Source: Anaerolineales bacterium (GTDB lineage: Bacteria; Chloroflexota; Anaerolineae; Promineifilales; Promineifilaceae). From it: DNA of 39,330 nt. The DNA lies in contig WTJY01000034.1 of the NCBI GenBank assembly GCA_011524645.1, positions 1-39,330 on the forward strand. The letters run 5' to 3'. Position numbers and translations under genes: made by a program. Under the pieces are notes generated by a model. The model saw only the letters and a program-made list of their open reading frames with translations, was not told where the DNA came from and made no database searches. Shown here piece after piece: positions 24,712 through 34,933 of this stretch; positions within the stretch are counted from its first letter, which is position 1, and the number at the start of each line of letters is the position of its first letter.

Positions 24712-25320
24712 ATGTTACGATCCGACTTAAAAGTAATCGCCGAATTGATCCCCCAACAAGCCAAAGTATTAGACTTGGGATGTGATGATGGTGCGCTGCT
24801 CGACTACCTAATCCGCGAAAAACAGGTTCGCGGCAGTGGCATCGAGCTAAGTGAAGCAGGGGTCATGACCTGCGTAAAGCGGGGGCTCAGCGTACGCCAA
24901 GGAAAAATCGAAGAGGGGTTAGCCGATTACCCAGATCAAAGCCTCAACACGGTCATCTTGAGTCAAACCTTGCCTTTTCTGAGCAACCCGTCCGAGATCT
25001 TGCGTGAAATGCTCCGTGTGGGCGAACACGCCATTGTTAGCTTCCCCAACTGGGGGTATTGGCGCTGTCGCCTAGAATACCTATTTAACGGCCGTATACC
25101 CCAATCTCCTGAATTTCTTCAGGAATGGTATGGCACAAAACGCTGGCAGATATTCACCCTCGCCGATTTCGAAGATTTATGTCACTGGCAAGAAATCGAG
25201 CTGGTAGAACGGGTCTTCTTAAATGGAAATTGGCGGGTTGAAAAGCGCGAAAATTTAATGGCACGCACAGCCGTTTATCTCTTACGCCACACCACAAAGG
25301 CTCGCGTGAAAGTTTTATAG
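24712..25320 (+). CDS. metW: Methionine biosynthesis protein MetW
   Basis: 202 aa, SAM-methyltransferase-like fold: VLDLGCDDGALL is motif I, then 'GIELSEAG' and VILSQTLPFL. Segments SFPNWGYWRCRL and YGTKRWQIFTLADFEDLC are typical of MetW, which accompanies MetX in many bacteria and stimulates homoserine acetylation. Context after metX agrees. The start is set by the first ATG; the frame is complete. Confidence 0.92.
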   Translation: MLRSDLKVIAELIPQQAKVLDLGCDDGALLDYLIREKQVRGSGIELSEAGVMTCVKRGLSVRQGKIEEGLADYPDQSLNTVILSQTLPFLSNPSEILREMLRVGEHAIVSFPNWGYWRCRLEYLFNGRIPQSPEFLQEWYGTKRWQIFTLADFEDLCHWQEIELVERVFLNGNWRVEKRENLMARTAVYLLRHTTKARVKVL

Positions 25321-25528
25321 CCCCCATAAGTCCCATTTGACTTACCTATACTATACATATCCATATAATACGCTCGATCTTTCATCAAGATTTACGTATA
25401 TCCTAAAGCAAGCCGTTTCAGCTTAGGTATAAATTCCCTCATTACAATCCTCCTTGCTTTTAGAGGCCACCCACAACTACACCAAGTAAACTTTTTCAAC
25501 CTCTTAGTTTGCATCAGCAAGGAGTAGT
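25321..25528. other. Intergenic stretch before the CAP-like gene
   Basis: No gene seen. An inverted repeat (TCCTAA ... TTAGG, about 25397-25431) could be a weak terminator of metW. TATAAT occurs at about 25366, but without a well-spaced -35. AAGGAG at about 25519-25524 is the ribosome binding site of the next gene. Confidence 0.35.
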
Positions 25529-26482
25529 ATCGTTATATCACGCAAACACCTCTTCAATTTCAAAACCATTCTCTTATCGGGAAGCCTATTATTGCTCCTC
25601 TTGAGCCAAGTGGCGACAGCGGAACCACCCACATCTCACAACGACCAGTCCCCCAGCTGGCTCGCTTATACCAACATCTTTAGAGAAGACGCTGGATTGC
25701 CTCGTGTGGTCGAAAACGGCCGCTTATCAATGGGCGGTCGCCTGCATAGCATCTATCTCGTCAAAGAAGACGAAAGAAATCATACAGAAAACCAAGACAG
25801 TCCCTTTTACTCGCGTCAAGGACATACGGCGGCCATCAATGGCAATATCTATATCGATACGTGGTGGCAGGTTTCTAACAAAACGGCCGTTGATTTTTGG
25901 ATTTCAGCCCCCTTCCACGCAATCCCTATGCTCAACCCCAGATTACATGAGATCGGATTCGGGGACTATTATGAACGTACCGGAGACTTTTTCTATGGGG
26001 CCACCATGGATGTCCGCTCGGGTAAAGGGGATATGCCCGAAAATACCCAATTCCCCATTACATTTCCTGGCGATGGCGGTCAAACATGGGTCACAACCCA
26101 TTTTCTTGAAGAATATCCGTCCCCTATCATAACTTGTGGTGGCTATGAATTACCGGTCGGTGCGCCGGTCATGGCTCAGCTGGGTGATGGCTCAAACCGG
26201 CCGTTAATCACCGCCTATTCGTTAATACACAATGACAAAGAACTCGAAATCTGTGTCTTTAACGAGCTAACCTATGGGCATCCTAAAGCGCACGCAGAAG
26301 CGAAAGGGGTCAACATTCTCGACATCCAAGATGCGGTTATTATTATGCCTAAATCCCCTTTAGAAATAGGGGAATATACAGCCTCTGTCTCTTACATTTT
26401 CTTGGATAACAATGACGAAGCGATCTCCGATGAAATGACCCATACATGGTCGTTTGAAGTGGTGGCCGATCCATATAAATAG
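25529..26482 (+). CDS. Exported CAP/SCP-like protein with non-canonical start
   Basis: The mature part resembles CAP (SCP/PR-1-like) extracellular domains: 'WLAYTNIFREDAGLPRV', RLHSIYLVKEDERNHTE, and 'AVDFWISAPFHAIPMLNPRL', with His residues at expected spots, followed by a beta-rich C-terminal part. The frame is open from a TAG at 25505-25507. A full signal peptide (basic SRKH, long Leu stretch, cleavage after VATA) is encoded from about 25538, and AAGGAG stands at 25519-25524, yet no ATG, GTG or TTG lies between. ATC (25529), or ATA (25535), is the only plausible start; the TTG at 25592 would remove most of the signal peptide. Function is uncertain; CAP proteins are often surface or secreted factors. 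Confidence 0.6.
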   Translation: MVISRKHLFNFKTILLSGSLLLLLLSQVATAEPPTSHNDQSPSWLAYTNIFREDAGLPRVVENGRLSMGGRLHSIYLVKEDERNHTENQDSPFYSRQGHTAAINGNIYIDTWWQVSNKTAVDFWISAPFHAIPMLNPRLHEIGFGDYYERTGDFFYGATMDVRSGKGDMPENTQFPITFPGDGGQTWVTTHFLEEYPSPIITCGGYELPVGAPVMAQLGDGSNRPLITAYSLIHNDKELEICVFNELTYGHPKAHAEAKGVNILDIQDAVIIMPKSPLEIGEYTASVSYIFLDNNDEAISDEMTHTWSFEVVADPYK

Positions 26483-26498
26483 AAGATACCCCCTTCAC

Positions 26499-26529
26499 AA
26501 TCACAATGGTCATATCGGCCATTGTGATT
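26499..26529. terminator. 11-bp hairpin after the CAP-like gene
   Basis: AATCACAATGG and CCATTGTGATT around a 9-base loop. The stem is strong, but no T run follows. The next 264 bases up to 26794 hold no gene that I can see. Confidence 0.5.
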
Positions 26530-26793
26530 TATATACCTGTAGCGAAAACAAACAAACTATGTGAGCAATCTAGATCACATCAGATTTTGGCATCACATCA
26601 CCTTGATTTACTAGCCCAAAAGTCACCTTTTTCACGCTTTGTTTTCGTTTGACAGCCCTATTTCCTTATGATATTATCCACGCGATCATATAGGCGAAGA
26701 TAGCGTTAATATTATCCCCTAAAAAGTAGTCAGTGGGCACTGAAATAAGATGGCTTACTGTAAACAAATAAGTATTGACAAGGAGTATTCTGG

Positions 26794-27162
26794 ATGAGAT
26801 CACGCACAGAGATGATGGTGGATCGTTTGCGGGACTTGCAAGCTGGTACACCAGATATTGAAGCGTCTGCTGTTGTCAGCGTGGACGGCCTTATTATGGC
26901 CTCATCATTGCCTGCAGGAGTCGATGAAGACCGTATTTCCGCTATGTCGGCAGCCATGTTATCACTTGGTGACCGAATTGCGGCTGAATTGAATCGTGGG
27001 GCATTGGATCGTGTTTACATCAGCGGTACAGACGGAATTATCGTCTTGATGGCTGTTGGTGAAGACGCTGTATTGACTGTATTGGCGCGTAGTAATGCCA
27101 AACTTGGTTTAATCTTCCTTGATATGAAGCGCGCGACCAATGATTTAACTCGGTTGTTGTAG
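26794..27162 (+). CDS. Roadblock/LC7-domain protein
   Basis: 122 aa forming one Roadblock/LC7 fold: 'GTPDIEASAVVSVDGLIMAS' at the N-terminus, GDRIAAELNRG in the helix, and GIIVLMAVGEDAVLTVLA strands. Such proteins often act as partners or activators of small Ras-like GTPases (MglA type). No GTPase gene is adjacent, so any partner is encoded elsewhere. AAGGAG precedes ATG at good spacing. A terminator follows, so it is probably a single-gene unit. Confidence 0.88.
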   Translation: MRSRTEMMVDRLRDLQAGTPDIEASAVVSVDGLIMASSLPAGVDEDRISAMSAAMLSLGDRIAAELNRGALDRVYISGTDGIIVLMAVGEDAVLTVLARSNAKLGLIFLDMKRATNDLTRLL

Positions 27163-27221
27163 AAAACCTATCGGAAGTTAAAAAATAGTCTCTACCAGAA
27201 CCCAATAACCTAACAAACCGT

Positions 27222-27247
27222 GGGGCATATCAGAAATTGATATGCCC
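27222..27247 (+). terminator. Terminator after the Roadblock gene
   Basis: GGGCATATCA and TGATATGCCC arms around a 5-base loop, followed by a T-rich tail (TTCTTCTGTTTT). Confidence 0.85.
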
Positions 27248-27300
27248 TTCTTCTGTTTTAGAGAGTCGTAAAAAAATATTTGGGCAACAGCCCTCGTTAA

Positions 27301-28989
<1,689 letters not shown>

Positions 28990-29022
28990 ACTACATCACT
29001 AATGCCAGAGTTGGCCTACACT

Positions 29023-29054
29023 ACGGTTATACTAAGGGGAAAATAACCGTTTTT
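29023..29054 (+). terminator. Terminator of pyrG
   Basis: ACGGTTAT and ATAACCGT arms with a 12-base loop, followed by TTTT. Confidence 0.85.
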
Positions 29055-29293
29055 GGATATTCAACCATCATTGTTATCTATTTTTGCGATCATTCATCCT
29101 AACACAAACAAACACGGCGGTTCTTCCCATTTACAGACAAAATTCCATATAGACATCGGTTTCTTCTAATTCTAACAACCACACATCGTATGCTAGATGA
29201 ACATTGGTCCTGTGAATAACCGGTGAAGCACTGACTATGTTATAATGTCAGCGTTTTGTATTTCCTGATTTATATATAAAGTGGAATAATTTT
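29055..29293 (+). promoter_or_regulatory. Upstream region of the pilin-like cluster
   Basis: No gene between pyrG and the first TadE-like gene (304 bases in all from 28990). TATAAT at 29241-29246 lies between inverted CTGAC (29231-29235) and GTCAG (29247-29251), a possible regulated promoter. No clear -35 box. Confidence 0.4.
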
Positions 29294-31426
29294 ATGCTGT
29301 CACCGAAACGCCAGAATAAGCAAAGCGGACAATCACTTGTCGAATTTGCAATTGTTAGTATCGTCTTACTCCTAATTATCTTTTTAATTGTTGAAGTTTC
29401 TCGAGTCATGTGGGCTTGGGTCACTGTGCAAAATGCGGCCCGTGAGGGGGCGCGCTATGCGGTAACAGGGACATTTGATGCCTCTTGTTTAAGTGATACA
29501 CCAGCATGTGAAGACCCCCGTTTAGAATCCATCATAAATGTTGTCGAAACAAACTTAGCAGGACTGAGTCTCAATGAGGATGAAGAGGCCGCTTATGAAG
29601 ACGATTTCGCCTATTTTATTGAGGTTTACGGGGTCGACGGCACGGGGGTACTCCGTGAGAATTTTGCCGGTGTTGCCGAGCAACCAATGGCGGTCCGAGT
29701 AATTTACAATGTGCCCATTATCGTTCCGATTTTAGGCGGCATTGTGGAAAATATACCGGTTATGGGGCAAGTAGTAGAATACAATGAGCGATTTAGTTCA
29801 TTTGGAGGGACCGAATCTCCTTCAAGCCTAGCACCAGCTTTGCCATCCATACCAACAGCAGGTCCAACCCCAACACCCACACCCACACCCATTCCTACAG
29901 ACACACCGATCCCTACAGCAACTTCAGTAGACGATGTTTCTCCTACCCCGAGCAATACACCAACAATTACCCCTTCTCCCACACCGATCCGCTGTGACGT
30001 TCAATTTCTTCTCATTAACGGAAACAACTACAGAGATGGAAATAACATCGTGCAGATAAGTGGTGGCTTAAATACAAGTGTAACTTTGTATGATATTAGT
30101 GTCGGTACAGTCGAAGTTGGCACTGGAGAAATTACCGCTGAAGGGACAGATACTCCGTGTCAGGGCTTCTATCGATTTACCCTGAGTTCACCATTGGTTG
30201 GAAATCATGTCTATCTAGTCGAAAGCTCTGATGGCTCATTCGCAACTATGATTCCAGACCCTGCCATTACGATTCCACCGAACACCCCAACCCAAACACT
30301 TGCACCAACAGACACGCCAACACCAACGCCCCCCAATACGCCAACACATACACCAACGGCAACACCGCCAAATCCGTTCTTGCTCATTTCGCCAAGTTGT
30401 CTATCTGGCCCCTCAGTCGAATTTACAGTTCGTGGCTTCAATTGGGATGATAGCGAGACCGTCATCATCAACTATGGATCAAATGGCGGGTTTGTTAATA
30501 TTCCTGCGGGTCATGGTGGCGCTTTTATTCAAAACATTCGCGAAACAGGGGTAAGTAATGCCGATTACACGATCCGTGTAGAGTCAGGCAGTGGTGCAAA
30601 CCTGTTTGTCACCACCCAGACATTGTCCATGCCCTGCCCTAATGTAACAGCAACGCCAACAGCGGTCGTCACTCCCACGCCACAACCAGCTGATCTAATC
30701 GTTGCCGGAGCCCCAATTCTGCAAACGAATCCTCCTATTGTAGCTTATGAACCGGTCTCATTTACGGTTGTCATTAGCAATATCGGCGACCTCGATGTAT
30801 CTAGCCAATTCTTTATCGACCTCTATTTAGCACCACCTGAGTCAGCGGTGCAACCGGAAGGCATTGATGTGGCGTTTAGTAATGCTTACCAAGCAAGAAG
30901 CCAATTAGTCGCCGGAGAATCGCAAACAATCACCATTAATGCCCCATTTGGCTTTAGCAATCCAGATACGATCGATCCAGAAAATGTCTATTCGATGGTC
31001 GATTCCATAAAGCAGATTGAGGAACAAATCGAAACAAACAATGTATCGACCAACACTCAGGTCTTGGTAACACCGGCCTCAACACCTACACCTTCCCCAA
31101 CGCCGGACGGATCAGGAACAGATATTATTGCGGGTTTAAGTCAAATTTTGCTCTCAACGTGGGTCCCCCAACCTCGAGCCTTGGTATTCTTAGCCGAAGA
31201 CAATGGGACGACACAGACCTTGCTCCAAGTCACCTCATCAGAGCTCATCAATGGCGCATACAGCTTTAATGGGGTCTCTCCGAGAAATGGATTTACATAT
31301 CAAGTGACCGCATGTTTAGAGGTTGATGGGCAGATGTATGTGGGAACCAGATCCTCTATCAATCCGCCAAACTTCTTCGCCAATCTATATATGCTCCCAT
31401 CCGCCACTGGCTGCCCTTACTTGTAG
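29294..31426 (+). CDS. Giant TadE-like pseudopilin with CARDB-like and Thr/Pro-rich regions
   Basis: 710 aa; ordinary TadE proteins have about 150-200. The N-terminus has the prepilin-peptidase motif SGQSLVEF (cut after Gly12; Glu at +5), a hydrophobic helix about 19-40 and 'VQNAAREGARYAVTGT', typical of TadE. After a first beta-rich part come Thr/Pro tracts (about 190-235, 325-358 and 450-462), a CARDB-like domain (about 466-597, 'DLIVAGAPIL ... YEPVSFTVVISNIGD') and an unrecognised C-terminal domain with a late Cys. It probably projects from a Tad pilus or the envelope as an adhesin or stalk. First gene of the cluster. Ligand unknown. Confidence 0.82.
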   Translation: MLSPKRQNKQSGQSLVEFAIVSIVLLLIIFLIVEVSRVMWAWVTVQNAAREGARYAVTGTFDASCLSDTPACEDPRLESIINVVETNLAGLSLNEDEEAAYEDDFAYFIEVYGVDGTGVLRENFAGVAEQPMAVRVIYNVPIIVPILGGIVENIPVMGQVVEYNERFSSFGGTESPSSLAPALPSIPTAGPTPTPTPTPIPTDTPIPTATSVDDVSPTPSNTPTITPSPTPIRCDVQFLLINGNNYRDGNNIVQISGGLNTSVTLYDISVGTVEVGTGEITAEGTDTPCQGFYRFTLSSPLVGNHVYLVESSDGSFATMIPDPAITIPPNTPTQTLAPTDTPTPTPPNTPTHTPTATPPNPFLLISPSCLSGPSVEFTVRGFNWDDSETVIINYGSNGGFVNIPAGHGGAFIQNIRETGVSNADYTIRVESGSGANLFVTTQTLSMPCPNVTATPTAVVTPTPQPADLIVAGAPILQTNPPIVAYEPVSFTVVISNIGDLDVSSQFFIDLYLAPPESAVQPEGIDVAFSNAYQARSQLVAGESQTITINAPFGFSNPDTIDPENVYSMVDSIKQIEEQIETNNVSTNTQVLVTPASTPTPSPTPDGSGTDIIAGLSQILLSTWVPQPRALVFLAEDNGTTQTLLQVTSSELINGAYSFNGVSPRNGFTYQVTACLEVDGQMYVGTRSSINPPNFFANLYMLPSATGCPYL

Positions 31427-31450
31427 TAAAGTAGCAAGCAATGATCAAGT

Positions 31451-31480
31451 AAAAAAAATGGTGGTTACGCCATCTTTTTA
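31451..31480 (+). terminator. Weak terminator after the first TadE-like gene
   Basis: An A run, ATGG ... CCAT short stem and TTTTT tail. It may give partial termination inside the cluster. Confidence 0.45.
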
Positions 31481-31557
31481 ATCGCAAAACCCGATTATCT
31501 AAATGTATATTTATTTAATCGTCAGTTTTATTTCCTTTTATGCCAAAGATAAATGTT

Positions 31558-32907
31558 ATGCCAACTATTCGCTTCCGTATCGCATTTCTATCCATTATTA
31601 CCTGTCTAGCCCTAGGAGCTTCGTGGCAGTTGTCACAAGCGCAAGAAGATCTATCGACAGAGCCGGACACCACGGCCGTAACGGCATGGTCACCTCCCGG
31701 CACAGCCATCACAACCAGCGCACTTAATGCTGACGCACCACGCGTGAGCACTTCCCCCACAAGCAATGAAATCATCATCGTTTTTAACGGATGGACAAGC
31801 GATGAATCAATTCGTGACCCTTATTTTGTCCGCTCAACAGATAACGGTGCGACCTGGTCCTCAGCAGCAACAATCGCGACCAATAATAGTACGCGTGCTA
31901 CAACCCATGTCACTCACGATACGGCGGGGAATGCCCATGCAGTTTGGATCGATTACAACACGGGAACGCTTCAATATACCGTAGAATATGGCTACAAAAC
32001 AAGCAATGGCACATCTTGGACAACAAAAAATCTTATCGCCTCAACGTTTGGGACCGGTATAACCAATGCGGTCATCGCCGCCCGAGATAGCTCAACAATC
32101 GACATTGTCTTTGAAGGGGCTATCAGTGGAGGTGATCCAAACCCAACTCTATGGCATATTCGATCAACCAATGGTGGCACGAGTTGGGGAGCGGCCACAC
32201 GTATCAATGGGTCAAGTAGCAACCCATCCACGCACCCCTCACTGACATATGATTCGGCCGGCCGTCTCCATGTCGCATGGGAACAACAAACTCCAACGCT
32301 AGGATCTGATATTTACTATTCCCGATATGACAGCAATAGTTGGTCTGGGGCCCTCATCTTAAGTGGGTCACCGGTCGTCAACAATGATGCCCGTAAACCA
32401 TCAATAGAGTTCGGCAACAATAGTATCTATGTTGCCTATTCTCACGGCCGGAGTACCAACACAGATCGGCTTCAAACAGTCTATGGCGTAATCTGTTCAC
32501 AGACCAGCAACACCTGTGAAAACGCCGATCATTGGTCGGATTTAGCAAATTTCTCTTCACAAGCGGTTGAAGTTAACGAAGACAATCCATTCTATGTTAT
32601 TCCCGAGCTTGCGTTTGACACAGCCTCATCAGAAATGCAGTTATTCCTGCATGGTGCAGCACCCGGCAGTGCCAGTGGCAATGAGTTGTTGTGGAAAAAT
32701 GACACATGTAATAACTGGACCGCGATGGATTCAATTACCACAAGCTCGGCGAAAAGTATTAGTCCAAGAGTAGATATCGAAAGTGGCTTAATGCATTTGG
32801 TTTATGAAAATGTAGGCAATGAACAAATCTACTATATGCAAGATCAATTCGATAATTGCCAATCACAAGCCGGTCTAATCCACTATTTGGCATTTTTCAC
32901 CAAATAA
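31558..32907 (+). CDS. Exported BNR-repeat (sialidase-like propeller) protein
   Basis: 449 aa with a signal peptide (basic TIRFR, hydrophobic core, cut near SQAQ). Asp-box (BNR) motifs are seen in 'RSTDNGATWSS' and 'RSTNGGTSWGA', each in a beta-propeller repeat, with more degenerate copies after. The sialidase fold often binds or cleaves sugars, but I do not see the catalytic Arg triad/Tyr/Glu set clearly, so only the fold is claimed. It lies between TadE-like genes and ends 11 bases before the next gene, so it probably acts with the pilus proteins outside the cell. ATG 31540 is an alternative start. Confidence 0.7.
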   Translation: MPTIRFRIAFLSIITCLALGASWQLSQAQEDLSTEPDTTAVTAWSPPGTAITTSALNADAPRVSTSPTSNEIIIVFNGWTSDESIRDPYFVRSTDNGATWSSAATIATNNSTRATTHVTHDTAGNAHAVWIDYNTGTLQYTVEYGYKTSNGTSWTTKNLIASTFGTGITNAVIAARDSSTIDIVFEGAISGGDPNPTLWHIRSTNGGTSWGAATRINGSSSNPSTHPSLTYDSAGRLHVAWEQQTPTLGSDIYYSRYDSNSWSGALILSGSPVVNNDARKPSIEFGNNSIYVAYSHGRSTNTDRLQTVYGVICSQTSNTCENADHWSDLANFSSQAVEVNEDNPFYVIPELAFDTASSEMQLFLHGAAPGSASGNELLWKNDTCNNWTAMDSITTSSAKSISPRVDIESGLMHLVYENVGNEQIYYMQDQFDNCQSQAGLIHYLAFFTK

Positions 32908-32918
32908 CTTCTAAAACT

Positions 32919-33584
32919 ATGAGTCGTTTAGAGAAAATCTACGGCGTCGGATTGGCGCTCATTATCATCACCGGTCTCGCAATCGGATTATGGGTTTGGC
33001 AACAACGTCAACTTCAAGCACGGCTAGATGTTTTGGGCCGGATCAGTGAATCAGAATCATTCGATAGTCGCACCAAAAGCCATCTCGGGCTCAGTGTAAA
33101 GGCGTTTGGGCAAGCTCACGCTATTGCGGTTGCCACCTGGCAAGATGATGCGCTACTCGTATCAGGGCTCAATTCTTGGGTCAATATTATCCACCCAAGC
33201 GACTTAGAAACGATGCCAGATGATGGTTGGCAATACACATTCTATTCACCAGAAACCCAAACGGCCGCTTCGTTTACGGTCAGCGATGATGAACAAGTCT
33301 CCCGTGGCCAGCCATTTCCAGCAGATCGCCCTCTTAATCCACGCCCAGCAAACGAATGGCGTATCAACGACGCCCAAGCGATGCGTATTTTCCTCGAAAA
33401 TGGAGGAGAAGATTTTTTTAATAGCGAAGAAACGATCTATATGACCATGCAGTTATCTACTGTAGCTGAAGAAAATCGTGTTGAGTGGTTAATCGCGGCC
33501 GTGGCGGAAGAAACAGGCCACTCGATTACCATTTGGATTGATGCCGGTTCAGGAGACATTATTGATACCCTATTGGTTCAATAG
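32919..33584 (+). CDS. Single-pass membrane protein with PepSY-like C-terminus
   Basis: 221 aa. One membrane helix (about residues 10-30, 'VGLALIIITGLAIGLWVW') and an exported domain. The last 40 residues ('VEWLIAAVAEETGHSITIWIDAGSGDIIDTL') resemble a PepSY-type unit, where a Trp-containing strand is followed by a short 'DAGSGDII' turn. Not clearly assigned; perhaps an assembly or protease-inhibiting partner of the pilin-like proteins, by position only. The start at 32919 is chosen because an upstream frame would overlap the previous gene. Confidence 0.6.
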   Translation: MSRLEKIYGVGLALIIITGLAIGLWVWQQRQLQARLDVLGRISESESFDSRTKSHLGLSVKAFGQAHAIAVATWQDDALLVSGLNSWVNIIHPSDLETMPDDGWQYTFYSPETQTAASFTVSDDEQVSRGQPFPADRPLNPRPANEWRINDAQAMRIFLENGGEDFFNSEETIYMTMQLSTVAEENRVEWLIAAVAEETGHSITIWIDAGSGDIIDTLLVQ

Positions 33585-33611
33585 TCCTCAAATATAGGAA
33601 ATAGTGAAACT

Positions 33612-34901
33612 ATGTTTAGAAGAAACAGTCACCACAAACAGAAGGGACAAAGCCTAACCGAAGTCGCCCTATTTCTCCCTCTCTTCCTCGTCCTGATTGC
33701 GGGTTTAACGGAAATCGGACAATTTGTCTTGACTGCGAACCGTGTGAGTAGCGCTTCTCGCTCCAGCACACGTTTTGCAGCAAATGGTGGTGAAGATCAA
33801 GGGATTCGTGATGTGGCCTTAAATTCCGTGACGCAAACACTCCCACTCGACGCTGACCGTTGGGATATTTGGGCCATCCGTGGAACCATAAATGACACGG
33901 GTACAGGCTTTGACGATTGGTACTTTGAAGAGGTCTATGGTGTCGGTAATACGCGAACCTATACCGAGATAGTCAATAATGAAAACGGGTTACAGGAACA
34001 AGTTCTAAGAGAACTGAAACGTGGAACAGATGGGGTCCAGAGGCAAATTAATGCGGCCGGTGTGCAATTTGCTGGTTCGTTTGTCTCATATGATGCTGAA
34101 TCGATTTTAGGATTTGATACCTTTGTTGGAGAGTTTTTTACAGTAACAGACTTTAATGTCATGCGCGCCTTTCCCTCAACATCCACGACCGCAGGTTGTA
34201 ATGCATTCCCAATCGCCATGCACCCTGATATACGTAGTGTTTCTGATCCTGACGATGCAACCGTTTCTGCAAATGACTTCCCCGCAAGTAATCTATTCAG
34301 CTACCCCCCGTCCCCACCATCTTATTCCGACTTCCCTTCACATACAGATAATGTCGTCTTTGATGAAGCATCGGAAGGAGATTTGTTTTATATCAAAGAA
34401 GGGGAGGGGGCAGGCTCCTTCGGTTGGATAGTTTGGAACGAATATGGAAGCTCAGATGCAAATCGATTAGCCGAGGCACTCACATGGCCCGGCAACAGTC
34501 AAAACTATCGTGATACACAAAATTCAAATAGTGGTTGGACGGAACAATTAGAAGAAACCTATGGAACAGATAGACCAGTAGTCGGTTTTATCAACCGTGG
34601 AACAGGGAGCAGTATCGATGATACTGATTTATCACAGGGATCTATACTCGGGGTGACAACAGGCTCTGTGAATAGCAATGCTGTCAGAGAGGCGATCAAT
34701 ACCCATATAGACCGTGAGCGTTTATTACGTGTTATTATCTACGATCCAGATTCAACCACAGGAAGCGGAGATAATACTGAATATGAAGTTGAAAGGTTCG
34801 CACTGTTCCGTTTGATCGGTTACAGTCTGTCAGGGGGAAATGATTCTTGGATTTTAGCTGAATTTGTTCGTCTAGATGACAGTTGCGGTCAAACAGGATA
34901 A
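33612..34901 (+). CDS. TadE-like pseudopilin with large C-terminal domain
   Basis: 429 aa. N-terminal motif KGQSLTEVALFLPLFLVLIA (cut after Gly12, Glu at +5), then 'ANRVSSASRSSTRFAANGG', as in TadE/TadF minor pilins. The remaining 340 residues are hydrophilic and exported, include only a few Cys and have no domain I recognise. It starts 27 bases after the previous gene and ends 32 before the TadG-like gene, so the three are likely co-transcribed. Confidence 0.8.
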   Translation: MFRRNSHHKQKGQSLTEVALFLPLFLVLIAGLTEIGQFVLTANRVSSASRSSTRFAANGGEDQGIRDVALNSVTQTLPLDADRWDIWAIRGTINDTGTGFDDWYFEEVYGVGNTRTYTEIVNNENGLQEQVLRELKRGTDGVQRQINAAGVQFAGSFVSYDAESILGFDTFVGEFFTVTDFNVMRAFPSTSTTAGCNAFPIAMHPDIRSVSDPDDATVSANDFPASNLFSYPPSPPSYSDFPSHTDNVVFDEASEGDLFYIKEGEGAGSFGWIVWNEYGSSDANRLAEALTWPGNSQNYRDTQNSNSGWTEQLEETYGTDRPVVGFINRGTGSSIDDTDLSQGSILGVTTGSVNSNAVREAINTHIDRERLLRVIIYDPDSTTGSGDNTEYEVERFALFRLIGYSLSGGNDSWILAEFVRLDDSCGQTG

Positions 34902-34933
34902 GCCGATCGACCAAAAGGGTAGATAGTATAGTA

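Noticed and set aside
29860-31110. CRISPR-like or satellite repeats in the Thr/Pro tracts
   Set aside because: They are irregular coding ACA/CCA/CCC runs without spacers of even size; low-complexity linkers.
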